The notes under the pieces were generated by a model. That model ran no database searches. It saw only the letters and a program-made list of their open reading frames with translations, and was not told the origin of the DNA. Positions 1 through 12,500 of a DNA stretch of 64,000 nt are shown piece by piece. Both the position numbers and the translations under genes were made by a program. The stretch is from Azorinus chamasolen (Eukaryota; Mollusca; Bivalvia; Cardiida; Solecurtidae), in NCBI GenBank assembly GCA_963576725.1, contig OY755252.1, forward strand, positions 52,663,059-52,727,058, written 5' to 3'. Every line of letters starts with the position of its first letter. The first letter of the stretch is position 1.

Positions 1-32
1 GATAAAAAGGTAAGTAAATGAAAAACCAGTAC

Positions 33-229
33 CATAACCCTTAACTTTATTAATATTCATGTAAGATACAATGATATCATGAATATCAATTAACTAAGCA
101 TAACAAACTGTAGAATCAGATCTATAATACATCGCAAGCAGAGCAGACCCTGATCAGACGGTGCTTATCGGAGCTGTCTCATCTGGGTCTACTCTGTTTG
201 CAAGGCGTATCTATGGAGTAAGGGGTTAA
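33..229 (+). mobile_element. TTAA-type MITE (piggyBac-like), first copy
   Basis: The copy reads from a worn left end near 33 (ATAACCCTTAAC) through the ATTCATGTAAGA and GTAGAATCAGATCTAT blocks and the central hairpin (CAGACCCTGATCAGACGG and its partner) to a right end GGAGTAAGGGGTTAA. The family carries TTAACCCTTT at one end and AAAGGGTTAA at the other. TTAA target sites and CCC-starting termini are typical of piggyBac; no transposase is visible. Its right end is the first unit of the 49-bp array that follows. Confidence 0.75.
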
Positions 230-2503
230 CGCTTACCCTGGTAGCTGTGACAGGTGTATCTATGGAGTAAAGGTTTAACGCTTACCCTGGTAGCTGTGAC
301 AGGTGTATCTATGGAGTAAAGGGTTAAGGCTTACCCTGGTAGCTGTGACAGGTGTATCTATGGAGTAAAGGGTTAACGCTTACCCTGGTAGCTGTGACAG
401 GTGTATCTATGGAGTAAAGGGTTAACGCTGACCCTGGTAGCTGTGACAGGTGTATCTATGGAGTAAAGGGTTAAGGCTTACCCTGGTATCTGTGACAGGT
501 GTATCTATGGAGTAAAGGTTTAACGCTGACCCTGGTAGCTGTGACAGGTGTATCTATGGAGTAAAGGGTTAACGCTTACCCTGGTATCTGTGACAGGTGT
601 ATCTATGGAGTAAAGGTTTAACGCTGACCCTGGTAGCTGTGACAGGTGTATCTATGGAGTAAAGGGTTAACGCTGACCCTGGTAGCTGTGACAGGTGTAT
701 CTATGGAGTAAAGGGTTAAGGCTTACCCTGGTATCTGTGACAGGTGTATCTATGGAGTAAAGGTTTAACGCTGACCCTGGTAGCTGTGACAGGTGTATCT
801 ATGGAGTAAAGGGTTAACGCTTACCCTGGTATCTGTGACAGGTGTATCTATGGAGTAAAGGTTTAACGCTGACCCTGGTAGCTGTGACAGGTGTATCTAT
901 GGAGTAAAGGGTTAAGGCTTACCCAGGTAGCTGTGACAGGTGTATCTATGGAGTAAAGGGTTAACGCTTACCCTGGTAGCTGTGACAGGTGTATCTATGG
1001 AGTAAAGGGTTAACGCTGACCCTGGTAGCTGTGACAGGTGTATCTATGGAGTAAAGGGTTAAGGCTTACCCTGGTAGCTGTGACAGGTGTATCTATGGAG
1101 TAAAGGGTTAACGCTGACCCAGGTAGCTGTGACAGGTGTATCTATGGAGTAAAGGGTTAAGGCTTACCCTGGTAGCTGTGACAGGTGTATCTATGGAGTA
1201 AAGGGTTAACGCTTACCCTGGTAGCTGTGACAGGTGTATCTATGGAGTAAAGGGTTAAGGCTTACCCTGGTAGCTGTGACAGGTGTATCTATGGAGTAAA
1301 GGGTTAACGCTTACCCTGGTAGCTGTGACAGGTGTATCTATGGAGTAAAGGGTTAACGCTTACCCTGGTAGCTGTGACAGGTGTATCTATGGAGTAAGGG
1401 GTTAAGGCTTACCCAGGTAGCTGTGACAGGTGTATCTATGGAGTAAAGGGTTAACGCTTACCCAGGTAGCTGTGACAGGTGTATCTATGGAGTAAAGGTT
1501 TAACGCTTACCCAGGTAGCTGTGACAGGTGTATCTATGGAGTAAAGGGTTAACGCTTACCCTGGTATCTGTGACAGGTGTATCTATGGAGTAAAGGTTTA
1601 ACGCTGACCCTGGTAGCTGTGACAGGTGTATCTATGAAGTAAAGGGTTAAGGCTTACCCTGGTAGCTGTGACAGGTGTATCTATGGAGTAAAGGGTTAAC
1701 GCTTACCCTGGTAGCTGTGACAGGTGTATCTATGGAGTAAAGGTTTAACGCTTACCCTGGTAGCTGTGACAGGTGTATCTATGGAGTAAAGGGTTAAGGC
1801 TTACCCTGGTAGCTGTGACAGGTGTATCTATGGAGTAAAGGTTTAACGCTGACCCTGGTAGCTGTGACAGGTGTATCTATGGAGTAAAGGGTTAAGGCTT
1901 ACCCAGGTAGCTGTGACAGGTGTATCTATGGAGTAAAGGTTTAACGCTGACCCTGGTAGCTGTGACAGGTGTATCTATGGAGTAAAGGGTTAACGCTTAC
2001 CCTGGTAGCTGTGACAGGTGTATCTATGGCGTAAAGGTTTAACGCTTACCCAGGTAGCTGTGACAGGTGTATCTATGGAGTAAAGGGTTAAGGCTTACCC
2101 AGGTAGCTGTGACAGGTGTATCTATGGAGTAAAGGTTTAACGCTGACCCTGGTAGCTGTGACAGGTGTATCTATGGAGTAAAGGGTTAAGGCTTACCCTG
2201 GTAGCTGTGACAGGTGTATCTATGGAGTAAAGGTTTAACGCTGACCCTGGTAGCTGTGACAGGTGTATCTATGGAGTAAAGGGTTAAGGCTTACCCTGGT
2301 AGCTGTGACAGGTGTATCTATGGAGTAAAGGTTTAACGCTGACCCTGGTAGCTGTGACAGGTGTATCTATGGAGTAAAGGTTTAACGCTTACCCTGGTAG
2401 CTGTGACAGGTGTATCTATGGAGTAAGGGGTTAAGGCTTACCCAGGTAGCTGTGACAGGTGTATCTATGGAGTAAAGGTTTAACGCTGACCCTGGTAGCT
2501 GTG
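203..2503. repeat. 49-bp tandem array, about 47 units
   Basis: Each unit begins GGTGTATCTATGGAGTAAAG, runs through GGTTAACGCTTACCCTGG and ends TAGCTGTGACA. Units vary at a few fixed places (AACGCT or AAGGCT, TTACCC or TGACCC, CCTGG or CCAGG, TAGCTG or TATCTG), and these variants recur in blocks, so multi-unit segments were copied together. About half of each unit is the right end of the preceding TTAA MITE and half is its flank, so the array grew out of a MITE border. It has no open frame of interest. Confidence 0.95.
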
Positions 2504-2509
2504 AACTGA

Positions 2510-2698
2510 CTCACATTTACAAACAGCTTGGATCCAGATGAGATGTTTTGAGTAAACAGGTATATCTCATCAGGATCCAAGCTGTTTGACCTGTGGTCGG
2601 CAGTTCCTGAAAAGCTTGAATGAATGGAAAGTAAGTAAGAATTGCAGACAGATCTATCAAAATTTGGAGTAGACAATTATTACAGTGATAAGAGTTAA
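2510..2698 (-). mobile_element. TTAA-type MITE, GGATCC hairpin sub-family
   Basis: The core is a hairpin, AGCTTGGATCCAGATGAGA with its partner TCTCATCAGGATCCAAGCT. A tail that includes AATTGCAGACAG leads to GAGTTAAC at 2695. The left end merges into the last unit of the 49-bp array and is not clearly TTAA. Better-preserved relatives lie at 12993-13194 and 54236-54433. Confidence 0.55.
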
Positions 2699-2837
2699 CT
2701 CGTTGCATACTAGTTGTGTATTTATGATAAGAAATATTATAAGAAATATTATAAGTTTAGATCTGGATGAGAAGTAGAGTACAGTAAAAAGCAGGTAGTT
2801 GCTTAATGCAGGGGCATTTAACTGTTTTGATGGCCGC

Positions 2838-3042
2838 TTAACCCATTCCCTCATAGGCTATGTTTAGACCCAACCTTTTTAGAATAAATCTACCGAAAAG
2901 GAGCATTTACTAGAGAAAAGACTAATGTTAGAATTGTGTAGAATTGAAACCATTGTGATAAATAGAGCATTTTGCTCCTATGCAGTAGTTATCACAATGG
3001 TTGCAAGGCATAGAAAGGCGTTTTTGTGGGGGAAAGGGTTAA
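2838..3042 (+). mobile_element. TTAA-type MITE, CATAGGCTAT sub-family
   Basis: Bounded by TTAACCCATTCCCTCATAGG and GGGGGAAAGGGTTAA. The centre is an inverted repeat of GAAACCATTGTGATAAATAG and CTATGCAGTAGTTATCACAA. Relatives lie at 45547-45770 and 57953-58165. Confidence 0.8.
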
Positions 3043-3140
3043 ACACTGGTTCTACTGTAGTTTCATTTCAAGTTATGAAAACTGTGCTCAAATTAATGTG
3101 TATGGAACTTTTCAAACCAATTGAGAGGGAACATCTTAGG

Positions 3141-3366
3141 TTAACCTTTTTACCTGATAAATATTCATGTCAGAAATCACACCATGTGTACTATGTAGAT
3201 TAATATTTGAAAATTTAGCCATGGCAGAAACTGTAGAAACAGATTTATATTATTCCATAAGCTAACAGAGCAGACCCTGATCAGGTGGCTCCTATAGCAG
3301 TGATCTGATCTGGGTCTACTCTGTTTGCAAAGGTGTGAAAAGGCATCATTATCAGGTAAAAGTTAA
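3141..3366 (+). mobile_element. TTAA-type MITE ending 30 bp before a Tudor exon
   Basis: The element runs from TTAACCTTTTTACCTGATAA to ATCAGGTAAAAGTTAA with the usual AGCAGACCCTGATCAGGTGG hairpin core. Its right end lies only 30 bp before the exon that begins at 3397, so the branch-point region of that intron lies in or beside the element. Confidence 0.8.
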
Positions 3367-3396
3367 TGATGGTATTCAATGTATTTGTTGTACCAG

Positions 3397-3514
3397 CTGT
3401 GATGAGAAGGTTGTAGTATACATGACCTACATACACAACCCAGGCTACTTCTGTGTCCAGAGAGAGGACAGCTGTATAGACGACATCTCAGAACAGCTCC
3501 AGACTTATTGCAAG
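3397..3514 (+). CDS. TDRD7-like exon a (start of Tudor 1)
   Basis: The acceptor is TTGTTGTACCAG and the donor CAAG/GTAGGC. The exon enters with one base of a split codon and ends in phase 0. It encodes CDEKVVVYMTYIHNPGYF and on to QTYCK, 39 full codons. The V-x-Y...NPGYFCVQ pattern is the usual opening strand of an extended Tudor domain. At least one upstream exon must supply the first two bases of the split codon; none was found in 1-3396. Confidence 0.85.
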
Positions 3515-6500
3515 GTAGGCTATCAAACAAAACTTAAAACTTAGGCTGATGATATTATAAGCTGTCAACCCTTTCCCTGTTCTGTATTCATGTAAGATAG
3601 GACATCATGGATATTTATTAGCTGAATTTTTGGCCGGATTGCTCGCAATCCAGGCTTATAGATTGGCGAATGCCGTCCGGCCGTCCGGTTGACCTTTTTG
3701 TTTGAGTTAGTTATAGCCAAAGTATAATACCTACAGTAACCAAACTTGGCATGTGGGTTCATAATGAGGGTCACATTATATGTCATAGGTTAGTAGGTTA
3801 TTATGACCCTTTTTTGACCTAGTTTTTACGCTTCATTGACTTAGAGAATTTCCAGGTTGACCTTTTTGTTTCCGATTGATAACTAGTAAACGACTTGGCC
3901 TAGAATCTTCAAACTTGCTGTGGTGGTTGGTCATGACAACTGGATGACCCCTACTGTTTTTGAGGTCACTAGGTCAAAGGTCAAGGTCACAATGACCTTA
4001 ACTGGTGAAATAGTTTCCGATCAATAACTGCTCAAGGGTTTGGCTTGGGATCTTCAAACTTGCTGTGATGGTTTGTCATGACCACTGGATGACTCCTATA
4101 GTTTTTGAGGTCAAAGGTCCAGGTCACCATGACCTTAACTAGTAAAATGGTTTTTGATCAATAACTGCTCAAAGGTTTGGCTTAGGATCTTCAAATTTGC
4201 TGTGGTGGTTGGTCATGACAACTAGATGAACCCTCTTGTTTTTGAGGTCACTAGGTCAAAGGTCAAGGTCACCATGACCTTTACTAGTGAAATGATTTCC
4301 GATCAATAACTGCTCAAGGGTTTGGCTTAGGATCTTCAAACTTGCTGTGGTGGTTGGTCATAACCACTAGATGACCCCTAATGTTTTTGAGGTCACTAGG
4401 TCAAAGGCCAAGGTCACCATGACCTTAACTGGTGAAATGGTTTCCGATCAATAACTGCTCAAGGGTTTGGCTTAGAATCTTCAAACTTGCTGTGGTAGTT
4501 GGTCATGACCACTGGATGACTCATATTGTTTTTGAGGTCACTAGGTTAAAGGTCAAGGTCACCATGACCGTAACTGGTAAAATTGTTTCTGATCAATAAC
4601 TGCTCAAGGGTTTAGCTTAGGATCTTCAAATTTGCTGTGGTAGTTGGTCATGACAACTAGATGAGCCCTCTTGTTTTTGAGGTCACTAGGTCTAAGGTCA
4701 AGGTCACCATGACCTTAACTGGTGAAATGGTTTCCAGTCAATAACTGCTCAAGGGTTTGGCTTAGGATCTTCAAACTTGCTGTGGTGGTTTGTCATGACC
4801 ACTAGATGACCCCTTATGTTTTTAGGTCACTAGGTCAAAGGTCCAGGTCATCATGACATTAACAGGTGAAATGGTTTCCAATCAATAACTGCTCAAGGAT
4901 TTGGCTTAGGATCTTCAAACTTAATGTGGTGGTTGGTCATGACAACTAGATGACCCCTATTGTTTTTGAGGTCACTGGGTCAAAGATTAAGGTCACCATG
5001 ACCTTAACTGGTGAAATGGTTTCCGATTAATAACTGCTCAATGGTTTGGTTGGGGATCTTCAAACTTGCTGTGGTGGTTGGTCGTAACCACTAGATGACC
5101 CCTATAGTTGTTGAGGTCACTAGGTCAAAGGTCAAGGTCACCATTACCCTAACTTGTGAAATGGTTTCAGATCAATAAATGATTAGTGGTTTGGCTTAGG
5201 ATCGTCAAAGTTGCTGTGGTGATTAGTCATGACCAGTAGATGACCTCTATAGTTGAGGTCACTAGATCAAAGGTCAGGGGGTCTGGGGGTATACATGCTT
5301 TACAAATATCTCTTGTTTTTTATGCTTCAATGAATTTCTAGATTGACCTTTTTAACATGTGGAGTCATAATGAGGACCTCATTACATGCAATTGGAATAT
5401 GTTTAACTATTTATTATGCCTTCAGCATCTGCTGATGTAGAATGTATAATGATTGACTGTTCATCTATATCACTTTAATCGGCAATCCGGCCATACCGAC
5501 ATAGGCGGTTTCTTGTTATCAATAATACGTGAAGACAGGTTTTTCACCTTGGCACAAATTGTATAATTACATCTCTGTAATTCAAAGGGTAAACAGAGCA
5601 GACCCTGATCAGCCGGTTCCTGCAGAAGCCGTCTGATTTGGATCTTCTCTGTTTGCAAATGCATGAAAAAGTGTTTATGTGAGGGAAAGTATTAATACAG
5701 AGCTGAGTATTTGAGATGCAACAGGCCTTACTTCTTCACAATATCCATTAGTTTAATGGATTGACCGAATTCAATGAAACTCAACATGAATATTTGTTAT
5801 CGCCATGGTATCATTCCCATGTATTACTTTTTCAGATGGCCTGTGGCTTTTAGGAGTTATTTCCCTTTGATTCACAAAAATCATAAATTTATTGCCCTTA
5901 TCCCTTGCTGAAGGCAGAGGGATACCATATTGCATTCAACACTGTTTTTCATTAAGTACTTGAATATGCTTTATACAGCTTTCATATTCAAGCAGTGTCA
6001 AGGTAAAATGGGCAGCAGGCCTTATCATGATTCAAACAGTTCAAAAATAAATAAGCAACCATGTCACCAGTGCAATACCCAATCCTGATGTGTAATGATT
6101 CACTATATCAGAATAAACTGTATACAAACTACAACTAATACAAAAAGTAGTAGACTGGTTCATATGCCGCAGCGGAGACATGGCAGCCAGTCTAGGTCTA
6201 TACATTTTGTAACACAGGCACATTTCCCCTTGCTGTGACTCGTTCAGTATCAAAACATGTACATGTACACTATTATTAAAGATTGCTGTGGAAAGCAGTA
6301 GTTTGGCCCAATATTCATAAAGTTGGTCAAAGGTCAAGTAAAACTTGGCTAAACGGTTCAGGGCTGTCATAGCCCTCTTGTTTTAAATTGATTATCTAAA
6401 GATTTAGGTAGCATGATAATCTTTGAAAATGCCCATAGTGATGGAAATATTAGATCGGAGCTACAAGTATTTATGTATGGTTTGCCATTTTACAGGGTAA

Positions 6501-9500
6501 TACTTTGGCAGTGGATATTATTTCTATGAATTTGCTTTTTGAAAATAGCTTCCTGCATTTCGTACGCAGGTGGTTACTAAATGCAGAATGAGAGCAATGG
6601 AACCTTTTCAGTCTGCATTCAGCTACCACCTGTATTTTGAAGAAAAAAAACCCAGCAATATTTCTTTATTAAATGGTTTTTGGTCCCCCAATGGCAAAGG
6701 AAGAGGACTTTAGGTTTGTCGGTCCGTTCTTCAGTCTGTCCTTCCCTCCAGATTTTTGTGTTGACATAATTTTATCGTCTAACACTTGGTTTTATGGAAT
6801 CTTGTAAATACCTCCAAATGTTTGATAATGTGTAATCATAAAACCCACTCTGTTTTCGAATTGTCGGTCACTTGACTTTTATCAAGAAGCAATTATACAT
6901 GGAAAAAGCAATTTAGTGGCCTCCATTTTGATAACAGGAACAAAAATTGGGTTGAGTTGTTTTGTTGATCAAAGGGGGCATTTATTAGAGTGGGGACATT
7001 TATTTAGGAGAATATGGTATACTGTATTTGTTTGTATGTTTCATTACAGTCCATGAGCTCACCAGATCCCAGTTTGTTTGAGAAGAATCAGTACTGTGCA
7101 GGTGTTTATAGCGGGGACGGCTGCTGGACACGAGCTCAGATACTGAAAATCAGGGATGATGTAAGTTATAGTTCACGACTCTATAAACTAATATTAATAT
7201 AATTATGTTTCCCCCAGTATACTGGGGAGACATTTTGTTTTTGTGCGTGGCGTCCGTCTGTCCGATTTTACTTTGTCTGAGCGGTTTCTCCAAAACGGGG
7301 TCGCATTTTCATGAAACTTCATAGGATTAATCCCCACCATGCCTAGATGTGCATGTTGTATTCCTGTTTGGGTTTGATGATTTTCTGCAGAGTTATGGGA
7401 CTTTGAAATTTTTGCATGGAAAATTTTGTCCACGCGGTTTCTCCAAATCCTATGATCAAATTTTCATGAAACTTCATAGGATTGATCACCACCATGCCTA
7501 TATGTGCATATTTTATTCCTGTTCCGGTCCGATGATTTTCTGCAGAGTTATGGGACTTTGTAATTTTACATGGAAACATTTTGTCCATGCGGTTTCTCCA
7601 AAATCCTTCTTCAGATTCTCATGAAACTTCCTAGGATTGATCAGCACTATGTCTAGTTGTGCATATCATATTCCTGTATGGGTTTGTTGATATTCTGCAG
7701 AGTTATGGGACTTTGAAATTTTTACATGGAAAATTTTGTCTGCAAGGTCTCTCCAAAACCTTTGATCAGATTTTCATGAAACTTCATAGGATTGATCAAC
7801 ACCGTGCCTAGATGTGCATATCTTATTCCTGTTCTAGTTCTATGATATTTTATAGAGTTATGGGACTTTGAAATTTTTACATGGAAAAATCTGTTCACAC
7901 GGTTTTTCCAAATTCCTTGTTCAGATTTTGATAAAACTTGGTAGGATCGATCAGCGCCATGCCTTGTTGTGCAAATCTTATTTCTGTTCCAGTTCGATGA
8001 TACTTTTTAGAGTTACTGAACTTTGAAAATTTTACATTAAATATTTTGTCAGCACAGTTTTACCAAAATCTTCGTGCGGTTTCTCGAAAATCCTGGTTCG
8101 GATTTTGTAAACACCATTCCTTGTTGTGCATATGTTATTCCTGTTCCACTTTTGCGAGTTTTTGGCAGAGCTTTGAAATTTTTACAGAGAAAATAACAAG
8201 TGGGGGAGACATCAGTTTTTGTATAAAAAAACAATTCTAGTTATTATAATAAAAATACAAAGTATTGAAATTTGCTGCCATGGCAAACAGTAGCAAATCC
8301 ATGACATATAGGCTAACACAGCAGATCTTGATCGGGCAGCTCCTACTGAAGTTGTCTGACCTGGGTCTACTCTGTTTGCAAAGGCATGAATTGTCTGCTT
8401 TGGGTTTCAAAGTGGCCTTTTCTATAATTTCTTTACAAAAATATAATCAGTGTCAAACAGTTTAGATCCTGAGAAGGAGCTGAGTTACTTGTGTTTGCCC
8501 TGGATCTAGATCCTGAGAAGTAGCTGAGGTACTTGTGTCTCCTCTGGATCTAGATCCTGAGAAGGAGCTGAGTTACTTGTGTCTGCCCTGGATCTAGATC
8601 CTGAGAAGGAGCTGAGTTACTTGTGTCTGCCCTGGATCTAGATCCTGAGAAGGAGCAGAGTAACTTGTGTCTGCCCTGGATCTAGACCCTGAGAAGGAGC
8701 TGAGTTACTTGTGTCTGCCCTGGATCTAGATCCTGAGAAGGAGCTGAGTTACGTGTGTCTCCCCTGGATCTAGATCCTGAGAAGGAGCTGAGTTACTTGG
8801 GTCTGCCCTGGATTTAGATCCTGAGAAGGAGCTGAGTTACTTGGGTCTGCTTTGGATCTAGATCCTGAGAAGGAGCTGAGTTACTTGCGTCTCCTCTGGA
8901 TCTAGATCCTGAGAAGGAGCTGAGTTACTTGTGTCTGCCCTGGATCTAGATCCTGAGAAGGAGCTGAGTTACTTGTTTATGCCCTGGATCTAGATCCTGA
9001 GAAGGAGCTGAGTTATTTGGGTCTGCCCTGGATCTAGATCCTGAGAAGGAGCTGAGTTACTTGTTTATGCCCTGGATCTAGATCCTGAGAAGGAGCTGAG
9101 TTACTTGGGTCTTCCCTGGATCTAGATCCTGAGAAGGAGCTGAGTTACTTGGGTCTGCCCTGGATCTAGATCCTGAGAAGGAGATGAGTTACTTGGGTCT
9201 GCCCTGGATCTAGATCCTGAGAAGGAGCTGAGTTACTTGGGTCTGCCCTGGATCTAGATCCTGAGAAGGAGCTGAGTTACTTGGGTCATCCCTGGATCTA
9301 GATCCTGAGAAGGAGCTGAGTTACTTGGGTCTTCCCTGGATCTAGATCCTGAGAAGGAGCTGAGTTACTTGGGTCTGCCCTGGATCTAGATCCTGAGAAG
9401 GAACCGAGTTACTTGTGTCTGCCCTGGATCTAGACCCTGAGAAGGGGCTGAGTTACTTGTGTCTGCCCTGGATCTAGATCCTGAGAAGGAGCTGAGTTAC

Positions 9501-12500
9501 TTGGGCCTGCCCTGGATTTAGATCCTGAGAAGGAGCTGAGTTACTTGTGTCTGCCCTGGATCTAGATCCTGAGAAGAAGCTGAGTTACTTGTGTCTGCCC
9601 TGGATCTAGACCCTGAGAAGGAGCTGAGTTACTTGTGTCTGCCCTGGATCTAGATTATTTGCAAAGGTTATCACAGATTTGCCTTTGAAAGAGTTAAAAG
9701 TAAAGGAGTATTGAATTGACACAGGTCTCTTTACGATCAGTTGCTGCTAACTCCTGTTGATGCTTTCTTCGTTACTATTGTTCATCATTAACTCTTTCCC
9801 TCATATAGAGACCTTTTTCATGCCTTTGCAAACAGAGTAGGCCCTAAATAAAACTGTTGAATCGGATCTATATCGTGTCATGAACAAACAGAGCAGACCC
9901 TGATTGGTGATGTCATTATTTCTTATATGAATATGCAACAGGGAAAGGGTTAAGAGAAAGGTGGTTCAGAATTTTGTAAAAAGAAATTTTGAAAAATGTG
10001 TTGATTTTTAAGGCAGGCTTAGCCAGCTGTGTCTCAATGAAAAATCCTGGTCAGTGTATTACCAGTGTGCATAAGAATCATTCAACCATTTTGCTTCATT
10101 ACTATTCAAGTAAGAAATAATGACATCATGAATATTAATTACATTGTTATAATAATAAAAGTAATAATAATTGTCTCTATGAGACAATTCTAAAGAGTGG
10201 TCACAACATAGGGTTGGTGGAGAGAAAAAAATAAGCTATTCTTGAAAATGGGATATTTTCATTTATAGCAACAAAAATGTAATATTGCAACTGGCAGCAC
10301 TGTAGGTAAGAGGATTGTTTAATGTTTTCCCTATGGAATATTCATGTAAGAAATATTGACATCATGAATATTAATTAGATCTATTTCATTAATGGTATAT
10401 CAACAAGAGAAATTTTAGCTGTGGCAGAAACTGAAGACTCGGATCAATACTAATCAGTAAGCAGATCTTTATCAGACAGCTCCTATAGGGTTTAATCTGT
10501 TTGCAAAGGTGTGAAAAGGTGTTTATATGATTCAAAATAAATATCTGTATTTCTTTACTAAACTTGTCTTGTTGGTACTCATTAGAACAGTCGTTTCAAA
10601 AGCAATCCAAATGAGAACTATCAAGATAGGATTCATCTGAAATAATAACACTCAACCCTGTTTTGTCATATTTTTTCACTTACACAGAGGACTGTACAGC
10701 TGTTGTTTGTTGACTATGGCAATGTGGAGGTGGTGAAGATGGAGTCCCTGCGCTGGTTGTCTCCAGAGCTGGCCCGGTACCCAGTACAGTCGGTGACCTG
10801 TAGTCTATATGGTGTGGAGCCCCTAGAGGTGGGTTGTGTACCTTAACTTTTATATCCTTTTTACACCCTTCACAAGGTGGGAGACATATAGACTTGCTTT
10901 ATATTCGTCTGCATGTACATACCCAACTTTTGCTTGTCCAACTCATCATACACCAATCAGAGGATTTACTTCAAACTTTATCAAATGAACAATGTTAATG
11001 TGAAGATGTGCATAAAAAATAGAATTTTCGCTCTAACCATTTTGAGTTACAGTTACAGTTGTACAGTTTTATGCAATTTGATTTTGAAGTTGTTTTTTGG
11101 TCTGCCTGCCTGTTTGCTGTTTGTCGCGCGTTGTCAACAAATTGAACCTTTAAAAATCTTTTCCTCTGAATCTACAGGGTTCTCAGCTTTTATCATTGGC
11201 ACATAGCATCGCCTATAGGTCCTCTACAAAAGTTATATGAATTATGCCCCTGGAGTCAAAATTGGCCCCGCACCAGGGGTGTTGAGTTTTCAATAGAAAC
11301 ATATAGTGAAAACTTTGAAAATCTTCTCCTCTGAAACTGGAATGTTCTCAGCTTTCATATTTGGCACATAGCATCATGTTCAGGCCCTCTACAAAAGTTA
11401 TATAAATTATGCCCCTTGGGTCAAAATTGGCCCGTCCCAGGGGTGGCTAGTTTTTTTTAAGCAGACCGTTGTTCCAGTTTTCTGTTACAGACTGCTTGGT
11501 TCATTAGTTAGGCATAGGGAAAATTTTAAAAATCTTCTTGCCAAAAACTACATGTCCCAGAGCTTAGATATTTTGTGTATAGATTTACTTAGTATACCTT
11601 TATAAATTATGTTATATCATAGTTCTGAGGTTAAAATTGGCCCTGCCTTGTGTGTTATACTTTAAAATAGACTTCTACAGTATAAAGTTTTCCCCTAACC
11701 ACCAGCTAGCCAGCTAGTGTATTGGAGAGGTCAAGCTTAAGGTCACCTGTTCTTTACTCTAGCTGTTGTCTGCTTCAGAATTATTGTCTGTTTGTTCACA
11801 CTGTTTTTAATACATATCAACCCTCTTGTGCAAACCACATACTTATGAAGTTACATATGTGTCAGATCAGAATCCAAACTGTGTGCTTATTTCAGTCGAG
11901 TCATGCTTAGCGGTGAGGGTTATAACACTGAGTTTCTGTCATCTGTTAGAAATGTCTGCTGAAAAATTAACACTGTCAATGGCCCTCTTGTTTTTAGCTC
12001 ACCTGAGCCAAAGGCTCAAGGTGAGCTATTGTGACCGCCTGTCGTCCGTCGTCCGTCTGTCCGTCTGTCCATCTGTCCGTCTGTCCGTCTGTCTGTCTGT
12101 CCGTCTGTCCGTCTGTCCGTCCGTCTGTCCGTTCACTTTTATTTCAAATGACTTCTTCTCCTAAACCACTGGGAGGATTTCAACCAAATTTCACAGAAAT
12201 GTACCTTAGGATGTCCTCTATCAGTTTTGTTAAAATCATGACCCCCGGGCAAAAAATGGCCCCGCCCCACTACTTTTACAGGTTTTTTTTTTAAATCTTT
12301 AAAAATCTTCTTCTCTGAAACCACAATTTCTAGAGCTTTGATATTTGGTATATAGCATCATCTAATGGTCCTTTACCAAGTTTGTTAAAATGATGACCCC
12401 CGGGCCAAAAATGGTCCTGCCCTGGGGCTTGTAGTTTTTACATAGACTTATATAGGGAAACCTTTAAAAATCTTTTTGTCTGAAACCACATAATCTAGAG

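Noticed and set aside
203..2503. CRISPR-like array
   Set aside because: Units are contiguous with no unique spacers, and the DNA is clearly eukaryotic.
11826..12164. 112-codon frame with a Ser/Val/Cys/Arg-rich tail
   Set aside because: The tail is the translation of the GTCCGTCTGTCC simple repeat in a hairpin-headed element.
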